Positions 32,812 through 41,957 of a stretch of 64,000 nt of DNA are shown here, one piece after another (position 1 is the first letter of the stretch; the number at the start of each line of letters is the position of its first letter). Below the pieces are notes generated by a model. That model ran no database searches. It was not told where the DNA came from and worked only from the letters and a program-made list of their open reading frames with translations. Origin of the DNA: Lachnospiraceae bacterium (GTDB taxonomy: Bacteria > Bacillota > Clostridia > Lachnospirales > Lachnospiraceae); the NCBI GenBank assembly GCA_009774245.1, contig VSNM01000018.1:1-64000 (forward strand), in the 5' to 3' direction. Position numbers and translations under genes: made by a program.

Positions 32812-34533
32812 TTGAAAGGATATGGTGCAGATGTGGACAGCAAAACAATAGTAAACATAGGGGAACAGCGTTTTGACAGGATAAGGGAAGAGGACAGGTT
32901 CTATATCGATAAGACAGGTTTTATCAGGGAATGGTGGAATACCGGATCGACGGTAACACTCATCACACGCCCGCGCCGTTTCGGCAAGACGCTGAACATG
33001 AGCATGACGGAATGCTTTTTTTCCAATAAATATGCAGGCAGGGGAGACCTGTTTGAAGGGCTTGATATCTGGAGTGATGAGAAATACAGACAGCTTCAGG
33101 GGACATATCCGGTGATTTTTTTAAGCTTTGCGGGGATAAAGGCTACTAGCTGTGACGAGATGAAATACAGGATGACAGAGGTGGTGGCAAATCTCTACAA
33201 TGATAATATCAGCATAATGCAGGGAACAGCGTTGTCTCCCAATGAGAAGGAATATTACGAAAGCATAAAGATCGGAATGGATGACAGGATAGCCGCGGGA
33301 GCGGTTCGCCAGATGGCAAAGTTTATGAACAGCTATTATGGAAAGGCAGTCATTATCCTCCTTGACGAGTACGACACCCCAATGCAGGAGGCGTGGCTTG
33401 GCGGATACTGGGACGAGGCAGTCAGCTTTTTCAGGAGCTTTTTTGACATGACATTTAAAACGAACCCGTACCTGTACAGGGGCATCATTACAGGTATCAC
33501 AAGAGTCTCAAGAGAGAGCATCTTTTCTGATCTCAACAACCTGGAGGTTGTGACGACGACTTCCAGTGAATATGCCACGTCATTTGGTTTCACGGAGGAG
33601 GAGGTATTCAGTGCGCTTGATGATATGGGGCTTGGCACTGAGAAGCAGGGTGTGAAACAGTGGTATGACGGTTTTACATTTGGCAGGTTTACGGACATCT
33701 ATAATCCGTGGTCGATATCCTCGTTCATAAAGAAAGACGGCCGTTACGCGGCATACTGGGCGAACACGAGCTCAAACGCTCTCATAAATTCCCTGATACA
33801 GACAGGAAATAAGGAAATCAAGCAGACCATGGAGATACTCATAAAAGGCGGCAGCTTCAAGGCCATGATCGATGAACAGATCGTGTTCAGCCAGCTGGAT
33901 GGAAACCCCGATGCAGTCTGGAGCCTGCTGCTGGCGACAGGATACTTGAAGGTTCTCGGGGTGGAGGTTATAGGAGAAGACAAGGTACAACTTTATACGC
34001 TGACGCTCACAAACAGGGAAGTAGTCATTATGTTCAAAAATATGGTAAAGAGTTGGTTTGCAGGCGACACAGGAATCGTGTACAATGAGTTCATCAGGGC
34101 CATGCTTAACGATAACGTGCGGAAGATGAACACATTTATGAACAAAGTTGCGCTTCATACATTCAGCTCGTTCGACAGCGGAAACCATCCATCCGAGGAA
34201 ACGCAGCCTGAACGATTTTACCATGGCTTTGTGCTTGGCATGGTGGTAAATCTTGCGGACAGGTACAAGGTCCGCTCAAACAGGGAGAGCGGCTACGGGC
34301 GCTATGATGTCATGATCGAGCCGCTTGACAAGACAGAAAAGGCATTTATATTTGAATTTAAAGTCCTGGATGCCGATGATGAGGAGGAGACGCTTGCGGA
34401 CACGCTGGCCAATGCCCGCAGGCAGATTGATGAGAAGAACTACGAAGCAGAGCTGATTGCAGAGGGCTTTGCGCCGGAGCAGATCAGGAAATACGGATTT
34501 GCATTCAAGGGCAAAGAATGCCTGATCGGGTAA
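32812..34533 (+). CDS. AAA-ATPase-like protein with PD-(D/E)XK nuclease domain
   Basis: 573 residues if it begins at TTG 32812; a GTG at 32833 behind AAAGGA is an alternative, so the start is uncertain. P-loop-like LITRPRRFGKTLNMSM near 50, Walker-B IILLDEYDTPMQEAW near 185, and the nuclease core GRYDVMIEPLDKTE then FIFEFKVLDA near 510-530. Closely related to the gene at 9412-11148, with the same DRFYIDKTGF start and GFAFKGKECLIG end, but on the other strand. Both are intact, unlike the two MGIYLN-type copies in this window. Confidence 0.85.
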   Translation: MKGYGADVDSKTIVNIGEQRFDRIREEDRFYIDKTGFIREWWNTGSTVTLITRPRRFGKTLNMSMTECFFSNKYAGRGDLFEGLDIWSDEKYRQLQGTYPVIFLSFAGIKATSCDEMKYRMTEVVANLYNDNISIMQGTALSPNEKEYYESIKIGMDDRIAAGAVRQMAKFMNSYYGKAVIILLDEYDTPMQEAWLGGYWDEAVSFFRSFFDMTFKTNPYLYRGIITGITRVSRESIFSDLNNLEVVTTTSSEYATSFGFTEEEVFSALDDMGLGTEKQGVKQWYDGFTFGRFTDIYNPWSISSFIKKDGRYAAYWANTSSNALINSLIQTGNKEIKQTMEILIKGGSFKAMIDEQIVFSQLDGNPDAVWSLLLATGYLKVLGVEVIGEDKVQLYTLTLTNREVVIMFKNMVKSWFAGDTGIVYNEFIRAMLNDNVRKMNTFMNKVALHTFSSFDSGNHPSEETQPERFYHGFVLGMVVNLADRYKVRSNRESGYGRYDVMIEPLDKTEKAFIFEFKVLDADDEEETLADTLANARRQIDEKNYEAELIAEGFAPEQIRKYGFAFKGKECLIG

Positions 34534-34538
34534 TACAG

Positions 34539-36410
34539 TCAGGAGACATTTCTTCGATAGACTGCCACCGAGAGCAGATAGAAAAACACGAGTACCGCAA
34601 GCACTGCCAGCGTGCTGACCACATAGATGGAAAACAGGCTGGTTTTCATCGTCAAGCCGAGCGCGTGCACGGAAAAATACGCGGACACTGTCATTACAAT
34701 GAAGGGGAGCATGTATGCGCTCAGCAGCTCACGCGCGATCGAAGCCGTGAGCGTCCCCTCCGAAAATCCAAGCTTTCTCAGGACAAGATACCGCTCTTTT
34801 TCCTCGAACGAGTCATTGTAGAGCTTCATGAACATGATGCAGCCGCACGCGCCGACAAATACCAGAAACATAAAGATACAGAGGGTGTGGAGCGTCTTTA
34901 CCCAGTCCAGGTCATTGTCAGACGGATCAACCGCCACGCGCGCTGTAAAGTTCTCATCGGTATTGCTGATCAGCACGTCGACCGCGGTGCGCGCCGCCTC
35001 GAAATCCCTGTCGTCCGCAAGCTTATAATTATGGATATATAACATCGTACCCTGCCCTTTCAGGCGCTCATACTCGCTGTCCGACATGATGTAAAAACAC
35101 TGCATATCCGCCTGCATATATCCAATATATGCGTCCATTATTGTCCTTGTCTCCATATATTCTTTCCCGCCGATTGTCACCGCCGTCGGTTTCTCATCGA
35201 CAAGAAATGACATTAACATCTGATGCGCCAGATAAAAAACCTCGTCATCTTCCGGTTCGGGCAGGTCAAACTTCACACCGCTATCCTGCGCCGTCCGCTT
35301 CACCTCGGAATATTTTAACACAAGATGATCCGTATCCAGGCTTAGTGTCGTGAGCGATGTCTGACAGGCAATTTCCCCCGCCCCTCCAATTAATGCGGCA
35401 GCTTTTTCTCCCAGGCCGCCCTGGTTTGTAAGCAGCTGAAATGTATACTGGCTGTCAAAGAGCATTATATTTTGATAACGCTCCTTCATCGCAAAGCCTG
35501 TCGCAAGCGCCGTGACCGAACAAATCCCCACGATGCAGACCATCGCGTAGGTGCGGTAATTTTTGCGCATGCGGAATACCATCTGATTTACCCACAGACA
35601 TCTCTGACCTTTGTACAGAAAGCTTTTATTGCCGCGGAGCGTCTGAAAAAGAAGCGGTATCAGTCCGCCAAACAGCAGATACACACCGATGATGACAAGC
35701 ACCACGGCAATCAGGGCATTTTCCAGCATATTCTGCGCGCCGCCCTTATTTGCCAGATGATATCCTGATGCGAGCACGAGTACTCCCAGCACTGCCTTTG
35801 CGGACAAAACTGTCCATGGCATACGCACATACTCATTCTGCCTTGCCGCCGAGATCATATTGAGCACACTGCTGTGCGTAATGTTCCAGAAACCTTTCGC
35901 GACAAAAAACAGGTACATGAGAAAAAATGACACTGCTGTCACTTTTGCAGCTTCCCACGAGACGCCGAATCTGACATCGACCGCGAGATCCGAGACAGCT
36001 CCCATGATCAGCTGAAACAAGCCTCCAAGCAGCGCACCGAGCCCGATACCCATCGCAAACGCAGTGACTCCCACAAAGCTTATCTCAATCACATAGAGAC
36101 CGCCAATCCTCTGGTTTGACATACCCATAAAAATATAAATACCAATCTCCCGCTTGCGTCTTGTCAGAAAGACATTGGTCGCATACCACAGGAAAAAGAA
36201 CATAAAGCAGCCAAGCACGACGGACACCGCCTCAACCAGTATATCAATGTACTCCTTATTGTGCTCTCCCAATACCGCAAACGGCGCCGAGTAGATGATA
36301 TTCTGGAAATTGAACAGGATCAGTATCGTAAACGCCAGGGAGAGCACCAACGACAGATAACTCCTGAAACTATTTCTAAAATTCATAAAGGCAAGACGAA
36401 ACATGCTCAT
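34539..36410 (-). CDS. ABC transporter permease, BceB/FtsX-like
   Basis: 623 residues with about ten transmembrane segments: one near 17-37, three between about 55 and 180, a large extracellular domain (about 305-500) and three more at the C-terminus. REIGIYIFMGMSNQRIGGLY near 88 is the FtsX-like coupling motif. It overlaps the ATPase gene by 4 bases. BceB-type permeases give resistance to, or sense, cell-wall-active peptides together with a BceRS kinase; the nearest such kinase here is at 45231, not adjacent. Confidence 0.92.
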   Translation of the reverse strand: MSMFRLAFMNFRNSFRSYLSLVLSLAFTILILFNFQNIIYSAPFAVLGEHNKEYIDILVEAVSVVLGCFMFFFLWYATNVFLTRRKREIGIYIFMGMSNQRIGGLYVIEISFVGVTAFAMGIGLGALLGGLFQLIMGAVSDLAVDVRFGVSWEAAKVTAVSFFLMYLFFVAKGFWNITHSSVLNMISAARQNEYVRMPWTVLSAKAVLGVLVLASGYHLANKGGAQNMLENALIAVVLVIIGVYLLFGGLIPLLFQTLRGNKSFLYKGQRCLWVNQMVFRMRKNYRTYAMVCIVGICSVTALATGFAMKERYQNIMLFDSQYTFQLLTNQGGLGEKAAALIGGAGEIACQTSLTTLSLDTDHLVLKYSEVKRTAQDSGVKFDLPEPEDDEVFYLAHQMLMSFLVDEKPTAVTIGGKEYMETRTIMDAYIGYMQADMQCFYIMSDSEYERLKGQGTMLYIHNYKLADDRDFEAARTAVDVLISNTDENFTARVAVDPSDNDLDWVKTLHTLCIFMFLVFVGACGCIMFMKLYNDSFEEKERYLVLRKLGFSEGTLTASIARELLSAYMLPFIVMTVSAYFSVHALGLTMKTSLFSIYVVSTLAVLAVLVFFYLLSVAVYRRNVS

Positions 36411-37168
36411 GCGAAATCACCCCCGATTGAAGTCTGTAAATCGATAATCCTGTTGTAGAATTCCTTCCTGTCGCTCCCCCTGCTGATGCGGCACTTCATC
36501 ATGCCGTCGCTCAGCAGATACACATCCTTTGCATACGACGCGCAGTGCGGATCGTGCGTCACCATCAGGATCGTCGCCTGCCCGCTCTCGTTCACCCTGC
36601 GCAGACAGTGCAGCAGGTCTTTCCCCGCCTTGGAGTCGAGCGCCCCTGTCGGCTCATCGGCAAAGATAATCTCCGGATCTGTGATCAGCGCCCTGCACAC
36701 AGCCCCTCTCTGCTTCTGTCCGCCGGACAGCTGATAGGGATATTTGCCAAGCTGCGCCTCCAGTCCGAAGGTCACGGCAAGTTCCCTTATTTTCTCCTGA
36801 ATCTGTCTTGCCGGTCTGCCATCCAGCGCAAGAGGCAGCGCGATATTGTCCTGCAGTGTCATGGTGTCGAGCAAATTATAGTCCTGAAAGACAAAACCGA
36901 TCTTGTCCTTTCTGAGCTTTGCAAGCTCCTTGTTTGAGATGTGCGTCACGTCATGCCCGTCGAGCATGACTGCCCCCTGCGTGGGCTTGTCGATCGTGGA
37001 TAAGATATTTAGGAGCGTCGTCTTGCCCGAGCCCGACGGCCCCATGATCGCGATAAAATCATCCTTGTAAATGGTCAGGTCAATCCCCTTGAGCACGGTC
37101 GTCTGAAAGTCCCGCGCGCCGTAGCTCTTGATCAGGTTTTTGATTTCTACTACTTTATTGTCGTTCAT
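36407..37168 (-). CDS. ABC transporter ATP-binding protein, BceA/MacB-like
   Basis: 253 residues. Walker A GPSGSGKTTLLN near 41, Q-loop VFQDYNLLD near 93, signature LSGGQKQRGAVCRAL near 145 and Walker B EIIFADEPTGALDS near 165. The C-terminal extension (about 225-253) is usual for BceA. Drives the permease at 34539-36410. Confidence 0.95.
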   Translation of the reverse strand: MNDNKVVEIKNLIKSYGARDFQTTVLKGIDLTIYKDDFIAIMGPSGSGKTTLLNILSTIDKPTQGAVMLDGHDVTHISNKELAKLRKDKIGFVFQDYNLLDTMTLQDNIALPLALDGRPARQIQEKIRELAVTFGLEAQLGKYPYQLSGGQKQRGAVCRALITDPEIIFADEPTGALDSKAGKDLLHCLRRVNESGQATILMVTHDPHCASYAKDVYLLSDGMMKCRISRGSDRKEFYNRIIDLQTSIGGDFA

Positions 37169-37490
37169 TTTCCTTCTCTGAACCTCCTTGTGAAATCATT
37201 GCCGATGCACTTCGTTTTCTTCTGTCAGACTGCCACCCCTTTCCATGAATTGCAAGCGGTCAGCACTGGTTTTGTACGATTCCTATTGTAAGCTATTTTA
37301 TCACAAAAATCCTTACATTCACATTACAGTTTTTCAACTGAAACGCGCTGGTGATAACTGTTCTTGTAAACAAGCGTTTTTCGGAGTAAAATAAATTTTA
37401 GGAAGTCAGCACAAATCCTGCAAAGATACTTCGGCACAGACATTTTGAAGAAAAATCCTGCGGACAGCCGGTAAGGAAATGGGGTTTAAT

Positions 37491-39085
37491 ATGGGAATTT
37501 ATCTTAACACAGGAATAAAAAAATTCAACAGTGCTTTACAATCCAAAATTTATGTTGCCAAAACTCATTTATTAGAATATACAAATTCTGTAATAGAAAC
37601 AGAAAACAACTGTATCTGCAACTGCCGCCCGAGACGTTTCGGTAAATCCATCACCGCGGCAATGCTGTCCGCCTATTATGGGAAGGGATTTGATTCCAGT
37701 ACCCTTTTTAACGGAAAAAAATATCGCAGTCCGCAGACTATCAAGAATACATGAACAAATATGATATCATTGAGGTTGACCTAAACGTATTCCGCCATCG
37801 TTTAGATCCACAGACGGAACAGCCTATTTCGGCAAGTGAAACTGTTGTCCTTTTTCAAAAAGAAGTTATCAGGGAAACCTACCCTGACTGTATTGAAAAC
37901 GCAGAAATCAACCTGCCAAATGCACTTACGAAAGTTCATGAAATAACCGGTTCCACATTCATCGTGATCATCGATGAGTGGGACACAATTTTCCGCGAAG
38001 ATCCCGATGATGAGGAGGCGCAAAAGTTATATCTGAAACTCCTGCGCGGTCTGTTCAAGGACGCCACATCGAAAGAATTTCTCGCACCGGGATATCTGAC
38101 CGGAATCCTTCCTGTCAAAAAATACGGCACACAGTCCGCGCTGAACAATTTTGATGAATTTACCATGATTAATCCCGAACCGCTTGAAGAATACGTCGGT
38201 TTTACGGAGAAGGAGGTACAGGGACTCTGTCAGGAATACCACACCGACTATGACAAGATCAGGCAGTGGTACGACGGATACCAGCTCAGCGACCATCTGC
38301 ACATATACAATCCGAAATCCGTCGTGGACGCCCTGCGCAGGCACCGAATCGACAATTACTGGACACGCACTGAGACCTATGAGTCCCTGAAAAAATACAT
38401 CAGCATGAACTTTGACGGTCTGAAAGATGATGTCATAGAAATGCTGGGCGGCGGGCGGTGCCGCGTCAATCCCGACAAATTCCAGAATGATATGGTGACA
38501 TTTAAGAGCAAGGACGATGTGTTTGCCCTGCTGATTCACCTGGGCTATCTCGCCTTCGACCATGACCGGCGCGAGGTCTATATCCCAAACGAAGAAGTCC
38601 GCAGCGAGTTTGTCAACGCCATCGAGGGCAATGAATGGAACACGGTAGTCAACGCGATCGCGGCTTCCGAAAAGCTTCTGCGCGCCACCCTCAAAAAAGA
38701 GGAGGAAAAAGTCGCGGACGCGGTGAGCAAAGTGCACATGGAAAATATCTCTGTCATCCGATACAATGACGAAAATTCCCTAAGCTGTGTCATCACACTC
38801 GCCTACTACAGCGCGATGAAAGATTATGTCCTGGTCCGGGAACTCCCGACAGGGGAGGGTTTCGCGGATATCGCCTTTCTGCCCAGACAGAACACAGACA
38901 GCCCGGCGCTGCTCGTCGAGCTGAAATATGACCACACTGCCGAGAGCGCCATCGACCAGATCAAAGCCAGAAAATACGCCGGAAAACTCGCAGATTATAG
39001 CGGAACTGTCCTGCTAGTCGGCATCAGCTATGACCGTAAAACCAAACAACACCAATGCAAAATCGAAAATGCCGTGCTAACATAA
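37491..39085 (+). pseudogene. AAA-ATPase-like/PD-(D/E)XK gene split by a -1 frame break
   Basis: The first frame, from ATG 37491 (MGIYLNTGIKKFNSALQS, with RPRRFGKS), ends at 37754. The rest (37751-39085, MNKYDIIEVDLNVF onward, with DEWDTIF and C-terminal ADIAFLPRQ, VELKYDHTAE) is in the -1 frame. The frames join naturally at a run of seven A (37715-37721, A-AAA-AAA in phase): the -1 frame reads ISQSADYQEYMNKYD, fitting the family. Either one A has been lost or the gene uses -1 slippage. It matches the deleted copy at 1290-2172. Confidence 0.8.
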
Positions 39086-39116
39086 CAAAATCCCCTGATG
39101 TGCTCAGGGGATTTTG
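39086..39116. terminator. terminator between AAA-like and retropepsin-like genes
   Basis: 13-bp perfect stem CAAAATCCCCTGA/TCAGGGGATTTTG with a 5-base loop. It serves two convergent genes and overlaps the last codons of the restored retropepsin frame. Almost the same stem recurs at 40004-40028. Confidence 0.85.
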
Positions 39117-39657
39117 TTCTCTTCATTACTTGTCTGATAAATTCCCAATTGAACCATATCCGATGGCTCCAACTTATACTTGGTCTTTTTAAATTTTATG
39201 AATTGTTGTGTCTTAGTTAATTCCATTTGTCCACTATCAAAGTTGAGCCGAATATTAAACAGTCTAATTAAATCTAACCCAACAAGTTCTTACATGCTCT
39301 CGGATCAAAAGTTATGTATATGGGAACACTGCCAAGAGCCAAACCTTCCACAACCAGATTCTCAACCTGCAACAAATAATATGTCATATGTGTAGTTTGA
39401 TCTAATCCAGTGCCTTCCATAATATTTCCTTTATATGTTTTCTTAAATTCTTCTTCCGTTATATTAATGCTAAACTCCCTCGCATTCAGGCATGTATACT
39501 GTGCGCCTGTATCGAACTTTAGTTTTTTTATCTTTGTAACACACTTATTTTTTATCCCAAACTGGTCTTTATTTGGTACATTGACTGAAAAAAGGCAGCT
39601 CAGCCGAATTGATGTATTTTTATTGATATCAATTATCGTATTCATGTTATCCGCCAT
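39104..39657 (-). pseudogene. retropepsin-like aspartyl protease, frameshifted
   Basis: The N-terminal part (127 residues from ATG 39657) contains KLKFDTGAQYTCLN, the D-T/S-G-A active site of retropepsin-like proteases, and ends KNLLG at a stop (39274). In the -1 frame the sequence continues GLDLIRLFNIRLNFDSGQME and ends about 50 residues later at 39104. LLGLDLI is the expected second conserved strand of the family. One G lost from a G-run near 39278-39280 explains the break. Single-domain bacterial retropepsins may act as dimers; its role is unknown. Start abuts the stop of the partner gene. Confidence 0.75.
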
Positions 39658-39939
39658 CTAATTCACTCTTTTCGTACATACCAGTTCAACACTGTCAAAA
39701 ATTGACGGTGCATACTCACCATCGACTATTGTCAATATCCCCTTTTCCTGAAAAGTATCCTCAAGTTCAACCAGATTTTCAAGGGTTGACGGCGCTTTCG
39801 ACACGGCGTAAACTGTTCCATGCCAATCACTGTCGTAATTCTCGATATTGATCATTAAAAATTTACATCTTCTATATTTATGCTCCGCTTCCGTGCAGGA
39901 TATTACCTCACTGCTGTCTATAATCTCCAGATCGTTCAT
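39658..39939 (-). CDS. small hypothetical partner of retropepsin-like gene
   Basis: 93 residues, acidic, with no signal or membrane segment; MNDLEIIDSSEVISCTEAEH at the start and ILTIVDGEYAPSIFDSVELV near the end. GGAGGG lies before the ATG. The stop codon directly touches the start of the retropepsin-like gene, so the two are co-translated. I do not recognise it; a substrate or inhibitor of the protease is a guess from position only. Confidence 0.6.
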   Translation of the reverse strand: MNDLEIIDSSEVISCTEAEHKYRRCKFLMINIENYDSDWHGTVYAVSKAPSTLENLVELEDTFQEKGILTIVDGEYAPSIFDSVELVCTKRVN

Positions 39940-40003
39940 CTCGATACCCTCCTATTCCTGATTCCATTTTATATCAGTAACACAAAGAACGCAAGCAAAG
40001 AAT

Positions 40004-40028
40004 AATCCCCTGATGTACTCAGGGGATT
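40004..40028. terminator. terminator after coiled-coil gene
   Basis: 10-bp stem AATCCCCTGA/TCAGGGGATT with a 5-base loop directly before the gene's stop codon on the minus strand. Near copy of the hairpin at 39086-39116. Confidence 0.75.
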
Positions 40029-40031
40029 TTG

Positions 40032-41465
40032 TTATGCCAACAGTCCTTTCATTTCAGCAAAACGTCTGCCGTCCATAATCAGACCTTGAATGGATTCGCT
40101 CCAGATCTCTGCCTCGTCAGGCTGCACTTTTTCTGATAAAGTGCTTTCTGTCTCACTGTCCTTGGTTTCCTCGTCTTTCTTGTCCTCACTGTCCTTGATT
40201 TCCTCGTCCGGTGTGGTATCTTTGTCAACATGGTCGCGCTCGTCGAGCTTCTCCTGCAGGCGATTTGCCACGTCCTCCGTGCGGCTGGCAATGCCGTCCT
40301 GTCCCTGCGCCCTCATGATGTCGTCCTCGTCAGATAAGGACTGCATCTCCTTCTTCTGCTGCTCTGCCAGCACGAAATGACGGTCGCCAAGGTGTGCAAT
40401 CCGCAGGTCTCTCGCCGTGATTCTTTCCTGCAGCGCAAACTCCCTGTCCTTTTTCAGGTCATGGTATCCGTTCTTCATCTCCATGCCGTCAAAGTACTCC
40501 ATGAATGCCTGCAGCTTTTTCTTTGCCTCCGGATCGGTCTCCTTCTTAATCCTGTCCTTGAAAGACGCCTTCACTTCCTCATTGTTGGCAAGCGTGCTGA
40601 CATAGTATTTCATGGACTCTATCTTTTCATTTAAGGTAAAGTTTTCTGCGGCATTGGCACGGTATATATTTCTGCGCTCTGCCTCGACCGCCTTGATGGA
40701 ATGATCGCTGGCTTCGATACGAAACGCGCTCGACTCGTCCATGCCGTTTAGAGTGTCGAGCATACCCATCTCGCCTGTTGCCGCCACTGCTCCGGGCCGT
40801 CCTTCCGCCAGACTGTCTGTCGATTCGGCACCGCCGTCCTTGCCCGTCTCTCCCTCTGCTGCCTTTGCCTCCTCCTCGTCCTGATCTTCAAAGCTCTCGA
40901 TCATCATGATCAGCTCGGAACTCTTTTTATTCATCTCCTCCTGCTGCATGGAAGCCTGCTCTGCCGCCTTCTGCGCATCTTTCTGCAGTTTGCCAAGTTC
41001 GGACTTCTGCATCTCTTCGAGCTTCTGCATCTCGGTCAGCGCCGCCGCCCGCTGCTCAGCCATCTGGGCTGTCTCCTGATGGTTAAAATCATGGCGGAGG
41101 GCATACGATTTGTCGCCCCATATGTTCACCTGATTTAACAGCTCGTCGTAGATTTCCTCGTCTGTCAGCTGTACGGTTTCGCCGGACATCTCGCCCGTCT
41201 CTGCGCCGTCCGTCTCCTGTGCCTTGTCCGCACTGGCATTCACATACTGCTCAAGCCGTTCCATTGCCTTGGCCTGTCTTGCCAGCGCCATCGCCTCGCC
41301 GGAAATCGTGACTCTGACTGATTCCGTCTGCTTCGCCTCGTCCTGCGCCTCCATCATTCTGCGCCTTGAGTGCAGTGATGAATCGTTATTTGTCCTGAGA
41401 GCGCCGCCCACAAAACGGCTGTTAAAATGACCGTATTGATTTGTCTGATGAAATAGTATCTGCAT
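40032..41465 (-). CDS. large coiled-coil protein, unrecognised, sigma-28-like promoter
   Basis: 477 residues with AAGGAGGT before the ATG. No signal peptide or membrane segment. Long helical, Glu/Lys/Gln-rich stretches (about 150-215 and 270-400), for example EMQKLEEMQKSELGKLQKDA, predict coiled coil; the tail is Asp/Glu/Lys-rich (DKDTTPDEEIKDSEDKKDEE). VRVTISGEAMAL near residue 50 is the only ordered-looking N-terminal piece. A sigma-28-like promoter upstream suggests it is made with late flagellar genes, so a role in motility or chemotaxis is possible. Confidence 0.7.
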   Translation of the reverse strand: MQILFHQTNQYGHFNSRFVGGALRTNNDSSLHSRRRMMEAQDEAKQTESVRVTISGEAMALARQAKAMERLEQYVNASADKAQETDGAETGEMSGETVQLTDEEIYDELLNQVNIWGDKSYALRHDFNHQETAQMAEQRAAALTEMQKLEEMQKSELGKLQKDAQKAAEQASMQQEEMNKKSSELIMMIESFEDQDEEEAKAAEGETGKDGGAESTDSLAEGRPGAVAATGEMGMLDTLNGMDESSAFRIEASDHSIKAVEAERRNIYRANAAENFTLNEKIESMKYYVSTLANNEEVKASFKDRIKKETDPEAKKKLQAFMEYFDGMEMKNGYHDLKKDREFALQERITARDLRIAHLGDRHFVLAEQQKKEMQSLSDEDDIMRAQGQDGIASRTEDVANRLQEKLDERDHVDKDTTPDEEIKDSEDKKDEETKDSETESTLSEKVQPDEAEIWSESIQGLIMDGRRFAEMKGLLA

Positions 41466-41529
41466 CTGTTCAACCTCCTTGTTTCATATCTCGTAAATCC
41501 GTTTACTTTATTGTATATCTTTTTAATAT

Positions 41530-41556
41530 ATATCGGACAAACTCAAAACTTTATTA
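41530..41556 (-). promoter_or_regulatory. sigma-28-like promoter of coiled-coil gene
   Basis: TCCGATAT (41530-41537) on the minus strand is the same -10 element as in two flagellin promoters. At the right distance (15 bases) the -35 reads TAAT (41553-41556), three of four bases of consensus; a perfect TAAA occurs 3 bases too close. It lies about 65 bases before the start codon. Confidence 0.55.
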
Positions 41557-41575
41557 ATTCTCTTTTTAAAGATAA

Positions 41576-41944
41576 CTACTCTGCCGTCAAGATAAAGTCA
41601 TCGCCGTCCTCAACATAACCGATTCCATTTGACTCTTTCTTAACATACCGCAGCGTGTCATTTCCAATAACTTCAAACACATACTGACCTCCACCATAAA
41701 CAGATGCTGTCAAGGTATCATTCTCAATGTTATATGTTCCACTAACACACATGAGAGACGAAAGAACATCATTCTCCAACGTAAATGTGTCGTCTTCCTC
41801 ATTGAGTCGTATATTTGGCAGCAATACTGCATCCTTTTCGGTCTGCAGCACATAGTTTTTCTCAGTAGCTTTGGAAATCCCGGTCTCTGCGCCGCAACTG
41901 GCAAGTAAAAAGATTACGAATAATAATGGAATCATTTTTCTCAT
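41576..41944 (-). CDS. small lipoprotein
   Basis: 122 residues. Residues 1-17 are a lipoprotein signal with lipobox LLASC (Cys17). The mature part is beta-rich with SGTYNIENDTLTASVYGGGQ and YVFEVIGNDTLRYVKKE, a pattern seen in small lipoproteins near antibiotic- or wall-sensing regulators. It is 13 bases downstream of the secreted gene at 41958, so the two are co-transcribed. Function unknown. Confidence 0.8.
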   Translation of the reverse strand: MRKMIPLLFVIFLLASCGAETGISKATEKNYVLQTEKDAVLLPNIRLNEEDDTFTLENDVLSSLMCVSGTYNIENDTLTASVYGGGQYVFEVIGNDTLRYVKKESNGIGYVEDGDDFILTAE

Positions 41945-41957
41945 AGATTTCTCCTAG

